37,615 nucleotides of DNA from a candidate division Hyd24-12 bacterium UBA5074 (GTDB lineage: Bacteria > Fermentibacterota > Fermentibacteria > Fermentibacterales > Fermentibacteraceae), in assembly GCA_002414865.1 (NCBI GenBank), contig DIAQ01000103.1, positions 1 to 37,615 on the forward strand, read 5' to 3'. A program made the position numbers and the translations under genes. This document shows, piece after piece, positions 9,301 to 16,566 of the stretch; positions within the stretch are counted from its first letter, which is position 1, and each line of letters begins with the position of its first letter. Under the pieces are notes generated by a model. The model did no database searches. It saw nothing but the letters and a program-made list of their open reading frames with translations, and was not told the DNA's origin.

Positions 9301-10479
9301 TTGCCTGCCTATCTCGACGACAGTGAGATGAGATCCCTCAGGACTTCGGTGAGATCCTGCGAGCCCGAGCCCGGCGGCCTCTACGCAGTGGTGCTCGAAG
9401 ACACGATCGTCTTCCCCGGAGGAGGCGGACACCCCTGCGACCTGGGCACGGTCGCGGGATGCAGGATAGTCTCGGCCAGGCCCGGGGAGGGCGGCTCCGT
9501 CCTGCATATCCTCGAGGAGCCTGTCTCCGGCGGTGTGGAGGTGGTGCTCGACTGGGAGAGGCGCCGCCATTTCATGCAGCACCACACCGCCCAGCACTTG
9601 CTGACTGCCATGGCCGACAAGCTCTTCGGCTGGGCGACCACCGCCATGCATCTGGGTCTCGAGCGGAGCGACGTCGAGCTGGCGGTTCCACATCTCGGCG
9701 AGGACTCGCTCATACCGCTGGAGGATGCCGTCAACAGGAAGATCCTCGAGCGTCTGCCAGTGAGGGCCGGCACCGTCGGGCGAGGCGATCTGGAGGCGAT
9801 GGGCGTGCGGTCGAGACGCCTCCCCGGAGAAGTCGTCGAGCTGAGGACCATCGCCATAGAGGGCATCGACCTCAACACCTGCGGAGGCCTTCACGTGCGG
9901 GACACGGGAGAGGTGCAGGTCTTCTCGATCGAAGGAACCGGGCAGATCAGGGGAGGCACGAGGGTGTTCTTCGCCTGCGGCGCCCTGGCCCTCTCGCGGA
10001 TGGAGGAGCGAAGAGCGCGGGAACGCAGGCTCTCTGCCATCCTCACCTGCGGCCCGGCCGAGCACGTGGCCTCCGTGGAGCGTCTCCTCGAGCGGACCCG
10101 CGAAGCCGGCAGGCTCCGGTCCTCCCTGGAGGAGGAGCTGGCGGGCTTCCTGGCCCGGGACCTCGCGGAACAGGGCAGTCCTGCGTTCTTCTCGAGGCCC
10201 GGCGCAGATGCCGGATTTCTACGGTCCGTCGCCGCCGCCTGGACCGAGTTGAGGCCGGAGGGCATGCTCCTGCTCACTTCGGGTCCGGGAGCCGGGATCT
10301 TCATGCTTGCCGGGCCTGAAGCGGGGACGCAGGCTGCAGGGCATGCCCTGGCCACCGCTCTCGGCGGAAAGGGCGGCGGGACCGGAAGGCTTTTCCGCGG
10401 CTCCGCTCCGGAGCTCCCCGGGATGGTGGAGGCCCTCCGCCTCCTGGGGGAGGCCAGGGCCGGGACGGGGTCCCGGTGA
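9301..10479 (+). CDS. Alanyl-tRNA editing protein, AlaX-L type
   Basis: A 392-residue free-standing homologue of the AlaRS editing half, expected to hydrolyse Ser- or Gly-mischarged tRNA-Ala. The N-terminal barrel has the FPGGGGHPCD version of the FxPxGGGQPxD motif. The zinc site is complete: H95-x3-H99 in HHTAQH and Cys194/His198 in TCGGLH. The C-terminal third has the DHHA1-like glycine signature GGKGGGTGRLF, which makes it the long (AlaX-L) form. TTG start, 24 bases after the previous stop, with a purine-rich but not strong ribosome site. A hairpin terminator follows at once. Confidence 0.9.
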   Translation: MPAYLDDSEMRSLRTSVRSCEPEPGGLYAVVLEDTIVFPGGGGHPCDLGTVAGCRIVSARPGEGGSVLHILEEPVSGGVEVVLDWERRRHFMQHHTAQHLLTAMADKLFGWATTAMHLGLERSDVELAVPHLGEDSLIPLEDAVNRKILERLPVRAGTVGRGDLEAMGVRSRRLPGEVVELRTIAIEGIDLNTCGGLHVRDTGEVQVFSIEGTGQIRGGTRVFFACGALALSRMEERRARERRLSAILTCGPAEHVASVERLLERTREAGRLRSSLEEELAGFLARDLAEQGSPAFFSRPGADAGFLRSVAAAWTELRPEGMLLLTSGPGAGIFMLAGPEAGTQAAGHALATALGGKGGGTGRLFRGSAPELPGMVEALRLLGEARAGTGSR

Positions 10480-10483
10480 CGGA

Positions 10484-10507
10484 AGAGGCGGCCCGAAGGC
10501 CGCCTCT
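10484..10507. terminator. Bidirectional hairpin terminator with UUCG loop on the minus strand
   Basis: A perfect 10-bp stem (10484-10493 with 10498-10507) closes a 4-base loop. Read on the minus strand the loop is C(TTCG)G, an exceptionally stable tetraloop. It sits between the convergent alaX-like gene (stop 10479) and the RRM gene (stop 10527), so it can serve both. The T-tract is short on either side, so termination strength is uncertain. Confidence 0.75.
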
Positions 10508-10526
10508 CCATCGCTGGACGCCCTGC

Positions 10527-10784
10527 TTACCGGCGGGGCTTATCCGTCGCGAAATCGACGCGGATGCTCCTGCCGTCCAGTGTCGCGTTGTTCATGGCCT
10601 CCTGAGCAGCGCGGGCTGCATCAGGCGACACAAAGGTGACGAAGCCGAAGCCACGGGACCTGCCGGTGTCGCGGTCCTGGACGACACGAGCCTCCGAGAC
10701 CTCGCCGTGCACGGCGAAGGCCTTGCGGAGCGACTCGTCGGTGGTGGACCAGGCAAGACCCCCAACAAACAGCTTATTGCTCAC
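10527..10784 (-). CDS. Small RRM-domain RNA-binding protein
   Basis: An 85-residue protein made of one RNA recognition motif, like the bacterial/cyanobacterial Rbp family. RNP2 is LFVGGL (residues 5-10) and RNP1 is RGFGFVTF (residues 44-51), with all aromatic RNA-stacking positions present. A short basic tail (DKPRR) ends it, with no Gly-rich C-terminus. Start is GTG at 10784, with GGAG (10791-10794) six bases upstream. It is a single-gene unit: promoter at 10992-11020, about 200 nt of leader, and a UUCG hairpin terminator. Bacterial RRM proteins are often cold-induced RNA chaperones; the long leader fits post-transcriptional control, but that is inference. Confidence 0.93.
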   Translation of the reverse strand: MSNKLFVGGLAWSTTDESLRKAFAVHGEVSEARVVQDRDTGRSRGFGFVTFVSPDAARAAQEAMNNATLDGRSIRVDFATDKPRR

Positions 10785-10985
10785 AGCACTCTCCTTCTCG
10801 GGGCATGCGCCTCGAAATCCGCGGGCGGCAACTCGCCCGACCAGCCGGCAGAAAAGGTCGCCGGAGGACCCCGACCCATCAGGGGTCGGCGCTTCTGGCA
10901 CCGGTTGCTCCTGCGGGCTGGGAAGGCGTTCACCTCGACGAGGAGAGACATCTCGAACCCAGGACACGGGACTACCCGAACCAGG
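10785..10985 (-). promoter_or_regulatory. Long structured 5' leader of the RRM gene
   Basis: About 200 nt without a convincing gene, transcribed (minus strand) from the promoter below to the RRM start. It can form at least two hairpins: a 7-bp stem 10871-10877/10883-10889 with a 5-nt loop, and a 6-bp stem 10822-10827/10834-10839. Next to the ribosome site, 10800-10810 is an exact inverted copy of the promoter spacer segment 10998-11008. I recognise no known riboswitch or tRNA. A cis-acting control leader, perhaps temperature- or RRM-responsive, is the likeliest reading. Confidence 0.5.
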
Positions 10986-11008
10986 GAACGCACAATAGCG
11001 CATGCCCC
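10800..11008. repeat. 11-bp inverted repeat flanking the RRM leader (10800-10810 and 10998-11008)
   Basis: GGGGCATGCGC on the plus strand at 10800-10810 and its exact reverse complement at 10998-11008, about 200 bp apart. Each contains the palindrome GCATGC. One copy lies in the promoter spacer and the other just upstream of the ribosome site. The match ends exactly at 11 bases on both sides. This could be a paired operator or chance. Confidence 0.5.
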
Positions 11009-11020
11009 ATTGCGAGTCAA
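10992..11020 (-). promoter_or_regulatory. Sigma70-type promoter for the RRM gene
   Basis: On the minus strand, a -35 box TTGACT (11020-11015), a 17-base spacer and a -10 box TATTGT (10997-10992). It is the best promoter match in the segment, in an AT-richer patch of a high-GC region. The start site would fall near 10985. The spacer contains GGGGCATGCGC, repeated in inverted form next to the RRM ribosome-binding site. Confidence 0.75.
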
Positions 11021-11104
11021 CAGTTGCCGCTGAGCCTGCAGCGCAGTCCTGCGAGCGTTCCGGTACACTTCCCCGGATGCGGGGGGGCTTCTCCCCGGTA
11101 AATG

Positions 11105-11133
11105 CAGGGGGGCGGGCAGCGCCCGCCCCCCTG
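11105..11133 (-). terminator. Rho-independent-like terminator of the TPR lipoprotein gene
   Basis: A perfect 13-bp GC-rich stem (11105-11117 with 11121-11133) around a 3-base loop, 17 bases after the stop of the minus-strand TPR lipoprotein gene. The minus-strand side is followed by GCATTTACC, a weak T-tract. It separates this gene from the RRM unit. Confidence 0.75.
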
Positions 11134-11149
11134 AGTTCGGGAGAGGTCT

Positions 11150-12442
11150 CTAGGGCCTGCTCCTGAGCCGCTCCGCGTTCTCCATGGCGTCGATGGCGTC
11201 GTTGCGCCTGCCGAGCCTGCTGTAGGTGCTCGCCAGGAACTCCCACCAGTCGGGGTTGTCGGGCGTGATCTCCAGGGCCGTCTCGAGGGCCGTGGCGGCT
11301 TCGGTGTCGCGCTCGAGCTTGGTGAGCGCGGCGAACTTCATGTACCAGGTGTTGGCGAGCTGCTCCTCGTTGAGGTCCTCGATGAGGAGGGTTTCGTCCA
11401 GCGTGGAGAGCGCGGCTGCGTAGTTCTCGCTCATGATGTAGGCCTGCGAGAGGTTGCCCAGGACAATGTAGTCGTCACCCAGGAGCCCGCGCGCGGACTC
11501 GAGCTGGGCGATGGCCTCCGGGTACATCTCCTGCTCGAGCAGGGCGACGCCGCGGGTGACCGTGATCTGTCCGCGGAGATCCCTGGCGTCGTCCTCGGTC
11601 AGCCAGCCTTCGGCGAGGCCCTGCTCGATTCCGGCCAGCGCGTCGTCGAACACAGACATGGCGTCGTCGAACCTGTCCTCGAGCAGGTAGACCTGCGCGA
11701 GCAGGTTGAGGACGTCTGCGTTGGTGGGATCGAGTTCGATCGCCTGCGTGAGGAGGCCTTCTGCGGATGCCAGGTGGGCCTGGCCCTCCTCCGGGGTCCC
11801 GGAGGTGTAGAACAGCGACTTGTGCAGGGTGGCCGCGTTGAAGAGGGAGAGCAGGCCGTTGCTTGTGGCTGCGTCGAGAGCCTCCTGGATGGGCTCGGCC
11901 GAATCCTCGGTCGCGGTGTCGAGCATCTCGCGATAGGATGCGATGAGAGGGCTGCTTATCGCCCAGGCCTGCTCGAAATGGCGGATGGCCAGAGCGTAGT
12001 CGTCGTTCCCGAGGGCGATGTCACCCAGCATCTGGTCGAACTCGGGGCGGTCCGGGAAGAGGGCCTTCCCGTTCTCGAGGTCGGCCCTCGCACTGTTGAA
12101 GTCCTCGACCGCTACGAACTCGGCAGCCGAGTTGTAGAAGACGAACCAGTAGTCCTGGATTTCAGCGCCGAGTGCAGGATCGATCCTGCATGCGCGGTCG
12201 AATGACTGCGCGGCTCCCTGCCAGTCGCGGAGGTTGCCCTGAGCCTTGCCCCGCCAGATCCAGAGCTCGGCATTGAGAGAATCTCCTCCCGCGATGACGC
12301 TGTCGGCCAGGGTCACCGCTTCCTGGTACTCGCCGTTCTGCATGTGCACCTTGATGCCCGTGACGGCGGGCGAGGCGCATGCCGCTACTGCGAGGCCCGC
12401 TGCAATCAGGGCCAGGCAGAGGATTCTCCTGCGGTTGATCAA
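11150..12442 (-). CDS. TPR-repeat lipoprotein
   Basis: A 430-residue protein with a lipoprotein signal (basic RRR, hydrophobic core, then VAAC lipobox with Cys22) and an almost entirely helical, acidic mature part made of tetratricopeptide-like repeats (for example LTQAIELDPTNADVLNLLAQ and ALEITPDNPDWWEFLA). It is likely anchored in a membrane and scaffolds protein contacts in the cell envelope. TTG start with GGAGG (plus-strand 12450-12454) seven bases upstream. It stands alone: its own terminator downstream, and a divergent L,D-transpeptidase upstream sharing a 146-base intergenic region. I do not recognise the partner or exact role. Confidence 0.85.
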   Translation of the reverse strand: MINRRRILCLALIAAGLAVAACASPAVTGIKVHMQNGEYQEAVTLADSVIAGGDSLNAELWIWRGKAQGNLRDWQGAAQSFDRACRIDPALGAEIQDYWFVFYNSAAEFVAVEDFNSARADLENGKALFPDRPEFDQMLGDIALGNDDYALAIRHFEQAWAISSPLIASYREMLDTATEDSAEPIQEALDAATSNGLLSLFNAATLHKSLFYTSGTPEEGQAHLASAEGLLTQAIELDPTNADVLNLLAQVYLLEDRFDDAMSVFDDALAGIEQGLAEGWLTEDDARDLRGQITVTRGVALLEQEMYPEAIAQLESARGLLGDDYIVLGNLSQAYIMSENYAAALSTLDETLLIEDLNEEQLANTWYMKFAALTKLERDTEAATALETALEITPDNPDWWEFLASTYSRLGRRNDAIDAMENAERLRSRP

Positions 12443-12531
12443 GGCAATTCCTCCGTTTCGTGCAGGGTTTGGTGGAACAAGATCAACTATGCGTCATCTG
12501 AAGTCAACGCCTGAAAAACCTTACCCGTAAC

Positions 12532-12560
12532 TTGACAATAAACTCCACAATTGCTAGAAA
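12532..12560 (+). promoter_or_regulatory. Sigma70-type promoter for the L,D-transpeptidase gene
   Basis: A consensus -35 TTGACA (12532-12537), a 17-base spacer and -10 TAGAAA (12555-12560, 4 of 6). The start site would be near 12567, 22 bases before the TTG start at 12589. The frame of the downstream gene is open through these boxes, so an automatic caller could place the start inside the promoter. Confidence 0.7.
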
Positions 12561-12588
12561 TGCAGCCCTGAGCAGCATTGGAGGGCTC

Positions 12589-13044
12589 TTGACCGGTTCG
12601 ATCGCTCTCGCCAGGCTGATCCTCGGCCTGCTTTCATGGTCCCTCGGCTCGCAGATGCCCGTCGTGCAGGAAACGCTTGTGCCCGCGCGCACTGCGACAA
12701 TACTGCTCGACAGGCAGCTCGTCCTGTTCGAGCAGGACGGCAGAGAGGCCAATCTCGCCCTGGTTTCCACGGGAAGGCCCGGGCATGCCACTCCGCAGGG
12801 CACGTTCACCGTGAGATACAGGCTGAGGAATCCTCTGTCCAGCAAGTATCTCGTGCGAATGCCCTACTGGGTGAGCATCCTTCCTTCAGGCGAGGTGGGC
12901 TTCCACCAGGCACCCGGGATCAGCGCCCTGTCGAGGCTGGGAGAACCCCTGTCCCATGGCTGCATCAGGCTCGGGCGCCATGTCGCGCCCTGGGTCTATT
13001 CCTGGCTGCCCTCAGGCTCCGAGGTCGTCATAAGAGGCCATTAG
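12589..13044 (+). CDS. L,D-transpeptidase (YkuD domain)
   Basis: A 151-residue protein with an N-terminal hydrophobic anchor (residues 1-20) and a YkuD catalytic domain ending in the signature HQAPG...SHGCIRL, with the nucleophilic Cys and its His. Such enzymes cross-link peptidoglycan stems or attach proteins to them outside the membrane. I chose TTG 12589: GGAGG (12580-12584) precedes it, and the alternative TTG at 12532 is the -35 box of the promoter. The stop TAG 13042-13044 shares two bases with the stop of manC on the other strand. No other cell-wall gene is adjacent. Confidence 0.88.
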   Translation: MTGSIALARLILGLLSWSLGSQMPVVQETLVPARTATILLDRQLVLFEQDGREANLALVSTGRPGHATPQGTFTVRYRLRNPLSSKYLVRMPYWVSILPSGEVGFHQAPGISALSRLGEPLSHGCIRLGRHVAPWVYSWLPSGSEVVIRGH

Positions 13045-14066
13045 ACCAGGTCCGGCCTCTCGCGCTCCAGCTCCGCCACCACATCCCTGAGCTTCTGGGA
13101 GTATTCGTCGCTCATCACCAGCGTGACATCTCCCGCCTCGACGATGGAGAGGCCACGAACCCCCAGGATGACGGTCAGCCTTCCGGGGTTCCAGACCGTG
13201 CAATCCCCGCTGTCCACCTGGAGGATCCCGCCGCGGGCGATGCCCGCTCTCCGCGCCGCGGGCCAGTCGCCCACGTCGTCCCATTCGAAAGCGGCTTCGA
13301 CCATGCCCACCCGGCCGGCCTTCTCCATCACACCGTAGTCGATGGAGATCACAGGCAGAGCTCCGAAGACCTCCGGATCGCAGCCGGGGCCTGTGCCGAC
13401 GGCCGTCAGCCCGGATGCGAGATCCGGGAGGAGGCGTCCGATCTCCTCGAGAATGGCCTCGGCCTTCCACATGAATATGCCTGCGTTCCAGAAATGCCTG
13501 CCTCCCGCGAGGTACGATGCCGCGGTCGCCGCATCCGGTTTCTCGCGGAAGCTCACCACCCTGAGGAATCCCCCCATGGATTCGCCCGCCTCGAGGTAGC
13601 CGTAGCCGGTCGCCGGCCGGTCCGGCCTTATGCCGAGCGTCATCAGCCAGCCCTCCGAAGCGGGGACGGCGGCGCGGAGCAGGGTCGAGGTGAAGCCTTC
13701 GTCGGGCCTGATGGAGTGGTCCGAGGGCACGACAGCCATGAGGTCCCCGGCGGCGCCGCGGGAGGCCATCACCCCGGCCGCCCACCCGATGCTGGCCGAT
13801 GTGTTCCTCGGGCATGGCTCCAGGAGGATGTTCTCCTCCGGAATCCCGGGGAGCTGCTCCCTGGCCAGGGCCGAATACTCGGCCCCTGTGACTATCAGGA
13901 CCCTCGCGGGGGAGCACAGGGCGCCCAGTCTGCGGACCGTCTGCTGCAGGAGGGTCCCTCCGCCCAGCAGGTCGATGAACTGCTTTGGCCTGGCACGTGT
14001 GGACACGGGCCAGAACCTGGTCCCCCGCCCTCCTGCCAGGACTATCCCCCAAATGTTGTCGGGCAT
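13041..14066 (-). CDS. manC: Mannose-1-phosphate guanylyltransferase
   Basis: 341 residues; makes GDP-mannose from mannose-1-phosphate and GTP. The nucleotide-binding loop GIVLAGGRGTRFWPVS and RPKQF lie in the first 30 residues. NTSASIG, VVPSDH, TGYGYLE, FREKPD and the FWNAGIFMW segment follow, all typical. It has only the nucleotidyltransferase domain, without the isomerase domain of bifunctional ManC. ATG 14066 is four bases after the manA stop; the frame is open further upstream but overlaps manA. It forms a mannose-6-P to GDP-mannose pair with manA. Last gene of the 18-gene minus-strand run. Confidence 0.93.
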   Translation of the reverse strand: MPDNIWGIVLAGGRGTRFWPVSTRARPKQFIDLLGGGTLLQQTVRRLGALCSPARVLIVTGAEYSALAREQLPGIPEENILLEPCPRNTSASIGWAAGVMASRGAAGDLMAVVPSDHSIRPDEGFTSTLLRAAVPASEGWLMTLGIRPDRPATGYGYLEAGESMGGFLRVVSFREKPDAATAASYLAGGRHFWNAGIFMWKAEAILEEIGRLLPDLASGLTAVGTGPGCDPEVFGALPVISIDYGVMEKAGRVGMVEAAFEWDDVGDWPAARRAGIARGGILQVDSGDCTVWNPGRLTVILGVRGLSIVEAGDVTLVMSDEYSQKLRDVVAELERERPDLV

Positions 14067-14070
14067 CGTT

Positions 14071-14937
14071 TCAATTCCGGCGGACGCAGGCCACATAACC
14101 CTCCCCCCCGACACGGCATACCCCGCCACCGGCGGCTCCGAGCAGGCAGCACGGCGCCTCCAGTTCGAGGCCGCCGGCACTGACGGCTCCAGTCTCCATA
14201 TAGAGGGCGCAGTCCTCACCGAGGACCATGGACCCGGGGGCGGCGACGTTCAGCGTGTAGCCGGCCCCGGTTCCCCGCAGGTCCGGTATCCCTCTCCTGG
14301 ACAAGACCGGGCGCCCGCCTTCAGGATCGATGCATGCGAGGGCCTCTTCGACCTGCAGCGGCCTGCGGGAACCGTCGGGGCCCACCCTGTCCCAGTCGTA
14401 GAGCCTGTAGGTGACGTCGCAGTTCTGCTGGACCTCGAGGACCCTGATACCTCCTCCGAGCGCGTGCACCGTCCCCGGAGGAAGATGCATGGCATCGCCC
14501 GCCCTGACATCCCATGCCTCGAGAACAGCAGCGGGATCGCCTGTGCGCAGCGCCCTCTCGAGGTCGATGCGCCCCGCGCCCCCGGTCAGACCCGCATACA
14601 CCCTGGCTCCCGGCACGGCCTGCAGGAAGAGCCATGTCTCCGCCTTGCTGAGAGGTCCTCCCCCGGCGCCAGGATGCACCTGGACCGAGAGGATGTCCTC
14701 CGTATGGAGCGTCTTGACGAGCAGCGGGAAGGGGATCCTCCGGCCGATCAGACCCTTCTCCCTCGCCGCCTGGAGAGTCCCCTCGAACCTGCCCGCCGAG
14801 CCCCCGGCCTCCGCCAGTTCCACGGATTCCCCGCCGGACTCGTAGAGCCACCAGATCTCTCCGATCCTCCCGCCCGACTGATCGCGCAGAGAGCCCCAGG
14901 GGCGTCCGACCTGCCTCGGCGAGCACACGAGGATCAT
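14071..14937 (-). CDS. manA: Mannose-6-phosphate isomerase, class I
   Basis: 288 residues, a cupin-fold zinc enzyme interconverting fructose-6-P and mannose-6-P. Metal and active-site motifs are visible: SVQVHPG, KAETW, PPGTVHALGGG and LEVQQNCDVTYRLYDWDR. The length fits the short bacterial type I form. The ATG at 14937 overlaps the stop of the upstream amidotransferase gene (ATGA 14934-14937), so it is probably translationally coupled. Directly followed by manC, so the two supply activated mannose for glycans or glycolipids. Confidence 0.93.
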   Translation of the reverse strand: MILVCSPRQVGRPWGSLRDQSGGRIGEIWWLYESGGESVELAEAGGSAGRFEGTLQAAREKGLIGRRIPFPLLVKTLHTEDILSVQVHPGAGGGPLSKAETWLFLQAVPGARVYAGLTGGAGRIDLERALRTGDPAAVLEAWDVRAGDAMHLPPGTVHALGGGIRVLEVQQNCDVTYRLYDWDRVGPDGSRRPLQVEEALACIDPEGGRPVLSRRGIPDLRGTGAGYTLNVAAPGSMVLGEDCALYMETGAVSAGGLELEAPCCLLGAAGGGVCRVGGEGYVACVRRN

Positions 14938-15638
14938 CGTCTCCGGCCGCCCAGCATCGCCCGGAGGATGGGCACTCCGCTGCCGTCCCGCTCAGGGTGC
15001 CACTGTACGCCTATCTCGGTCCGGCCGGCCGCCTCCATCGCCTCGATGATCCCGTCTCCGGCCCTCGCCGAAACCGCGAAACCAGGGGGGGCGGCCTCCA
15101 CGGCCTGATGGTGGAAGCTGGCCACCACGGCCGATCTGCCCAGGACCTCCGCGAGGAAGGACCCCGGCACCAGGTCGACCCTGTGAGAGACCGGCCTCTC
15201 CGGGGTGCCCTCGTGCTCGACGGGCCCCGCCGGTATGTCCTGGATCAGGGCCGTCCCCGATTCCACGGCCATCAGCTGCATTCCCAGGCATATGCCCAGA
15301 ATTGGCTTGCCGGAGGATCTCGCGAGGCGCAGGATTTCCATGTCCCAGAGGGGCCGGGCCACATCGGGACACCTGGCCCCGGCCGGCTCTCTGTGGTACA
15401 GGGAGGGATCGGGGTCGCCGCCCCCCGTGAGGATCAGCATGTCGAGCAGATCGACGGCGCCCTCCTCGGGGCCTTCTCCGGACGGCAGCAGCGCAACCGG
15501 TGAAGCTCCCGCCCTGCGGACGAGCTCGGCGTAGGAGGAGTTCATGAAATACCGCCATCTGCCGTATGGCAGGTCGGACGGGACGGCGTTCGCAGCCCAG
15601 TTCGGGGTCAGGCCCACCAGCGGCAGCCTGTCAGCCAA
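14934..15638 (-). CDS. Class I glutamine amidotransferase-like hydrolase (peptidase C26, PuuD-like)
   Basis: 234 residues. The catalytic elements of the gamma-glutamyl hydrolase/PuuD family are present: LILTGGGDPDPSLY, the nucleophile elbow GICLGMQ, FHHQAV, and the His-Glu pair in GVQWHPE. The family cleaves gamma-glutamyl amides such as gamma-Glu-GABA; the substrate here cannot be read from sequence and no polyamine genes are nearby. TTG start at 15638, overlapping the nadA stop by 8 bases. Confidence 0.88.
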   Translation of the reverse strand: MADRLPLVGLTPNWAANAVPSDLPYGRWRYFMNSSYAELVRRAGASPVALLPSGEGPEEGAVDLLDMLILTGGGDPDPSLYHREPAGARCPDVARPLWDMEILRLARSSGKPILGICLGMQLMAVESGTALIQDIPAGPVEHEGTPERPVSHRVDLVPGSFLAEVLGRSAVVASFHHQAVEAAPPGFAVSARAGDGIIEAMEAAGRTEIGVQWHPERDGSGVPILRAMLGGRRR

Positions 15639-16566
15639 CGGCGGTCATCCTCTCGACGGCGGCGAGCGCCCGCGCTCCGAGTGCAGGATCGATCCTCACG
15701 GCCGGCTCGAGGGTCTCGAGGGCGGTGGCGACCTTTCCCGGGGTGATCTTCTTCATGTTCGGACAGGAGATCGAGCCAGCCGCCCTGAATTCCCGGCCGG
15801 GGAAGAGGGTGCCGAGTCGGAAAACCATGCCCTCCTCGGTGCCGATGATGAACCTGCGCGCCTTCGAAACGGACACCCTCGCGATCATCCCGCCCGTCCC
15901 GAGGACGTGGTCACTGAGGTCCCATGCCTCGGGAGGGGTTTCGGGATGCACGAGCACCTCGGCGTCGGGCCATTCGTCCTTCGCCGCGCGGATGCCGTCC
16001 AGGTCAGCCCTCGCATGCGGAGGGCAGGAACCCTGGAAGATACTGACGGCCTTGCCCGTCCTCCTCGCCACGAACAGGCCGAGGTTCCTGTCGGGGCCGA
16101 AGATCACCGTGCGGGACGGGACGGACTCCACCACCCGGACGGCATTGGCGGACGTGCAGACCGAATAGCTGCCGGCCTTGAGTTCCAGGCTGGAGTTGAC
16201 GTAGACCACGGGAAGGGCGGAGGGATCCGCGGCCTTCATGAGCTCGAGGTCTTCGGCGGTCATGCTGTCGGCGAGAGGGCATCCGGCGTCCGGCTCGGGG
16301 AGGATCACGAGCCTGCCGGGAGCGAGCAGGGCGGCCGTCTCCGCCATGAACCTGACCCCGCAGATCACGAGCACCTCGGCCCTGGAGGCGGCGGCGGCCC
16401 TGCACATCTCCAGCGAGTCGCCGACGAAATCCGCGATCCGCTGGATTTCCGGGGTCTGGTAGCTGTGGGCGAGGATCAGCGCGCGGGCCGAGGCCTTCGC
16501 CTCCGCTATCCTGGCGAGCGTGCAGGCTTCTGCAGGCCCGGAGGGGACCTGCTTCTCAGGCGCCAT
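15631..16566 (-). CDS. nadA: Quinolinate synthase
   Basis: 311 residues; condenses iminoaspartate and dihydroxyacetone phosphate to quinolinate in NAD synthesis. All three cysteines that hold the [4Fe-4S] cluster are present: Cys96 in AGCPLADS, Cys181 in GSCPPHA and Cys268 in ISCPNMK. AHSYQTPEIQ and GVRFMAETA also fit. The ATG at 16566 overlaps the end of apgM by 11 bases. No nadB or nadC is adjacent. Confidence 0.94.
   Translation of the reverse strand: MAPEKQVPSGPAEACTLARIAEAKASARALILAHSYQTPEIQRIADFVGDSLEMCRAAAASRAEVLVICGVRFMAETAALLAPGRLVILPEPDAGCPLADSMTAEDLELMKAADPSALPVVYVNSSLELKAGSYSVCTSANAVRVVESVPSRTVIFGPDRNLGLFVARRTGKAVSIFQGSCPPHARADLDGIRAAKDEWPDAEVLVHPETPPEAWDLSDHVLGTGGMIARVSVSKARRFIIGTEEGMVFRLGTLFPGREFRAAGSISCPNMKKITPGKVATALETLEPAVRIDPALGARALAAVERMTAVG

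Noticed and set aside
10920..10990. GGTTCGA-like T-loop element in the RRM leader, suggesting a tRNA
   Set aside because: No matching acceptor, D or anticodon arms could be built around it on either strand.
12478..12507. Minus-strand TTGACT (12507-12502) as a promoter for the TPR lipoprotein
   Set aside because: No acceptable -10 box lies 16-19 bases away; left unassigned.
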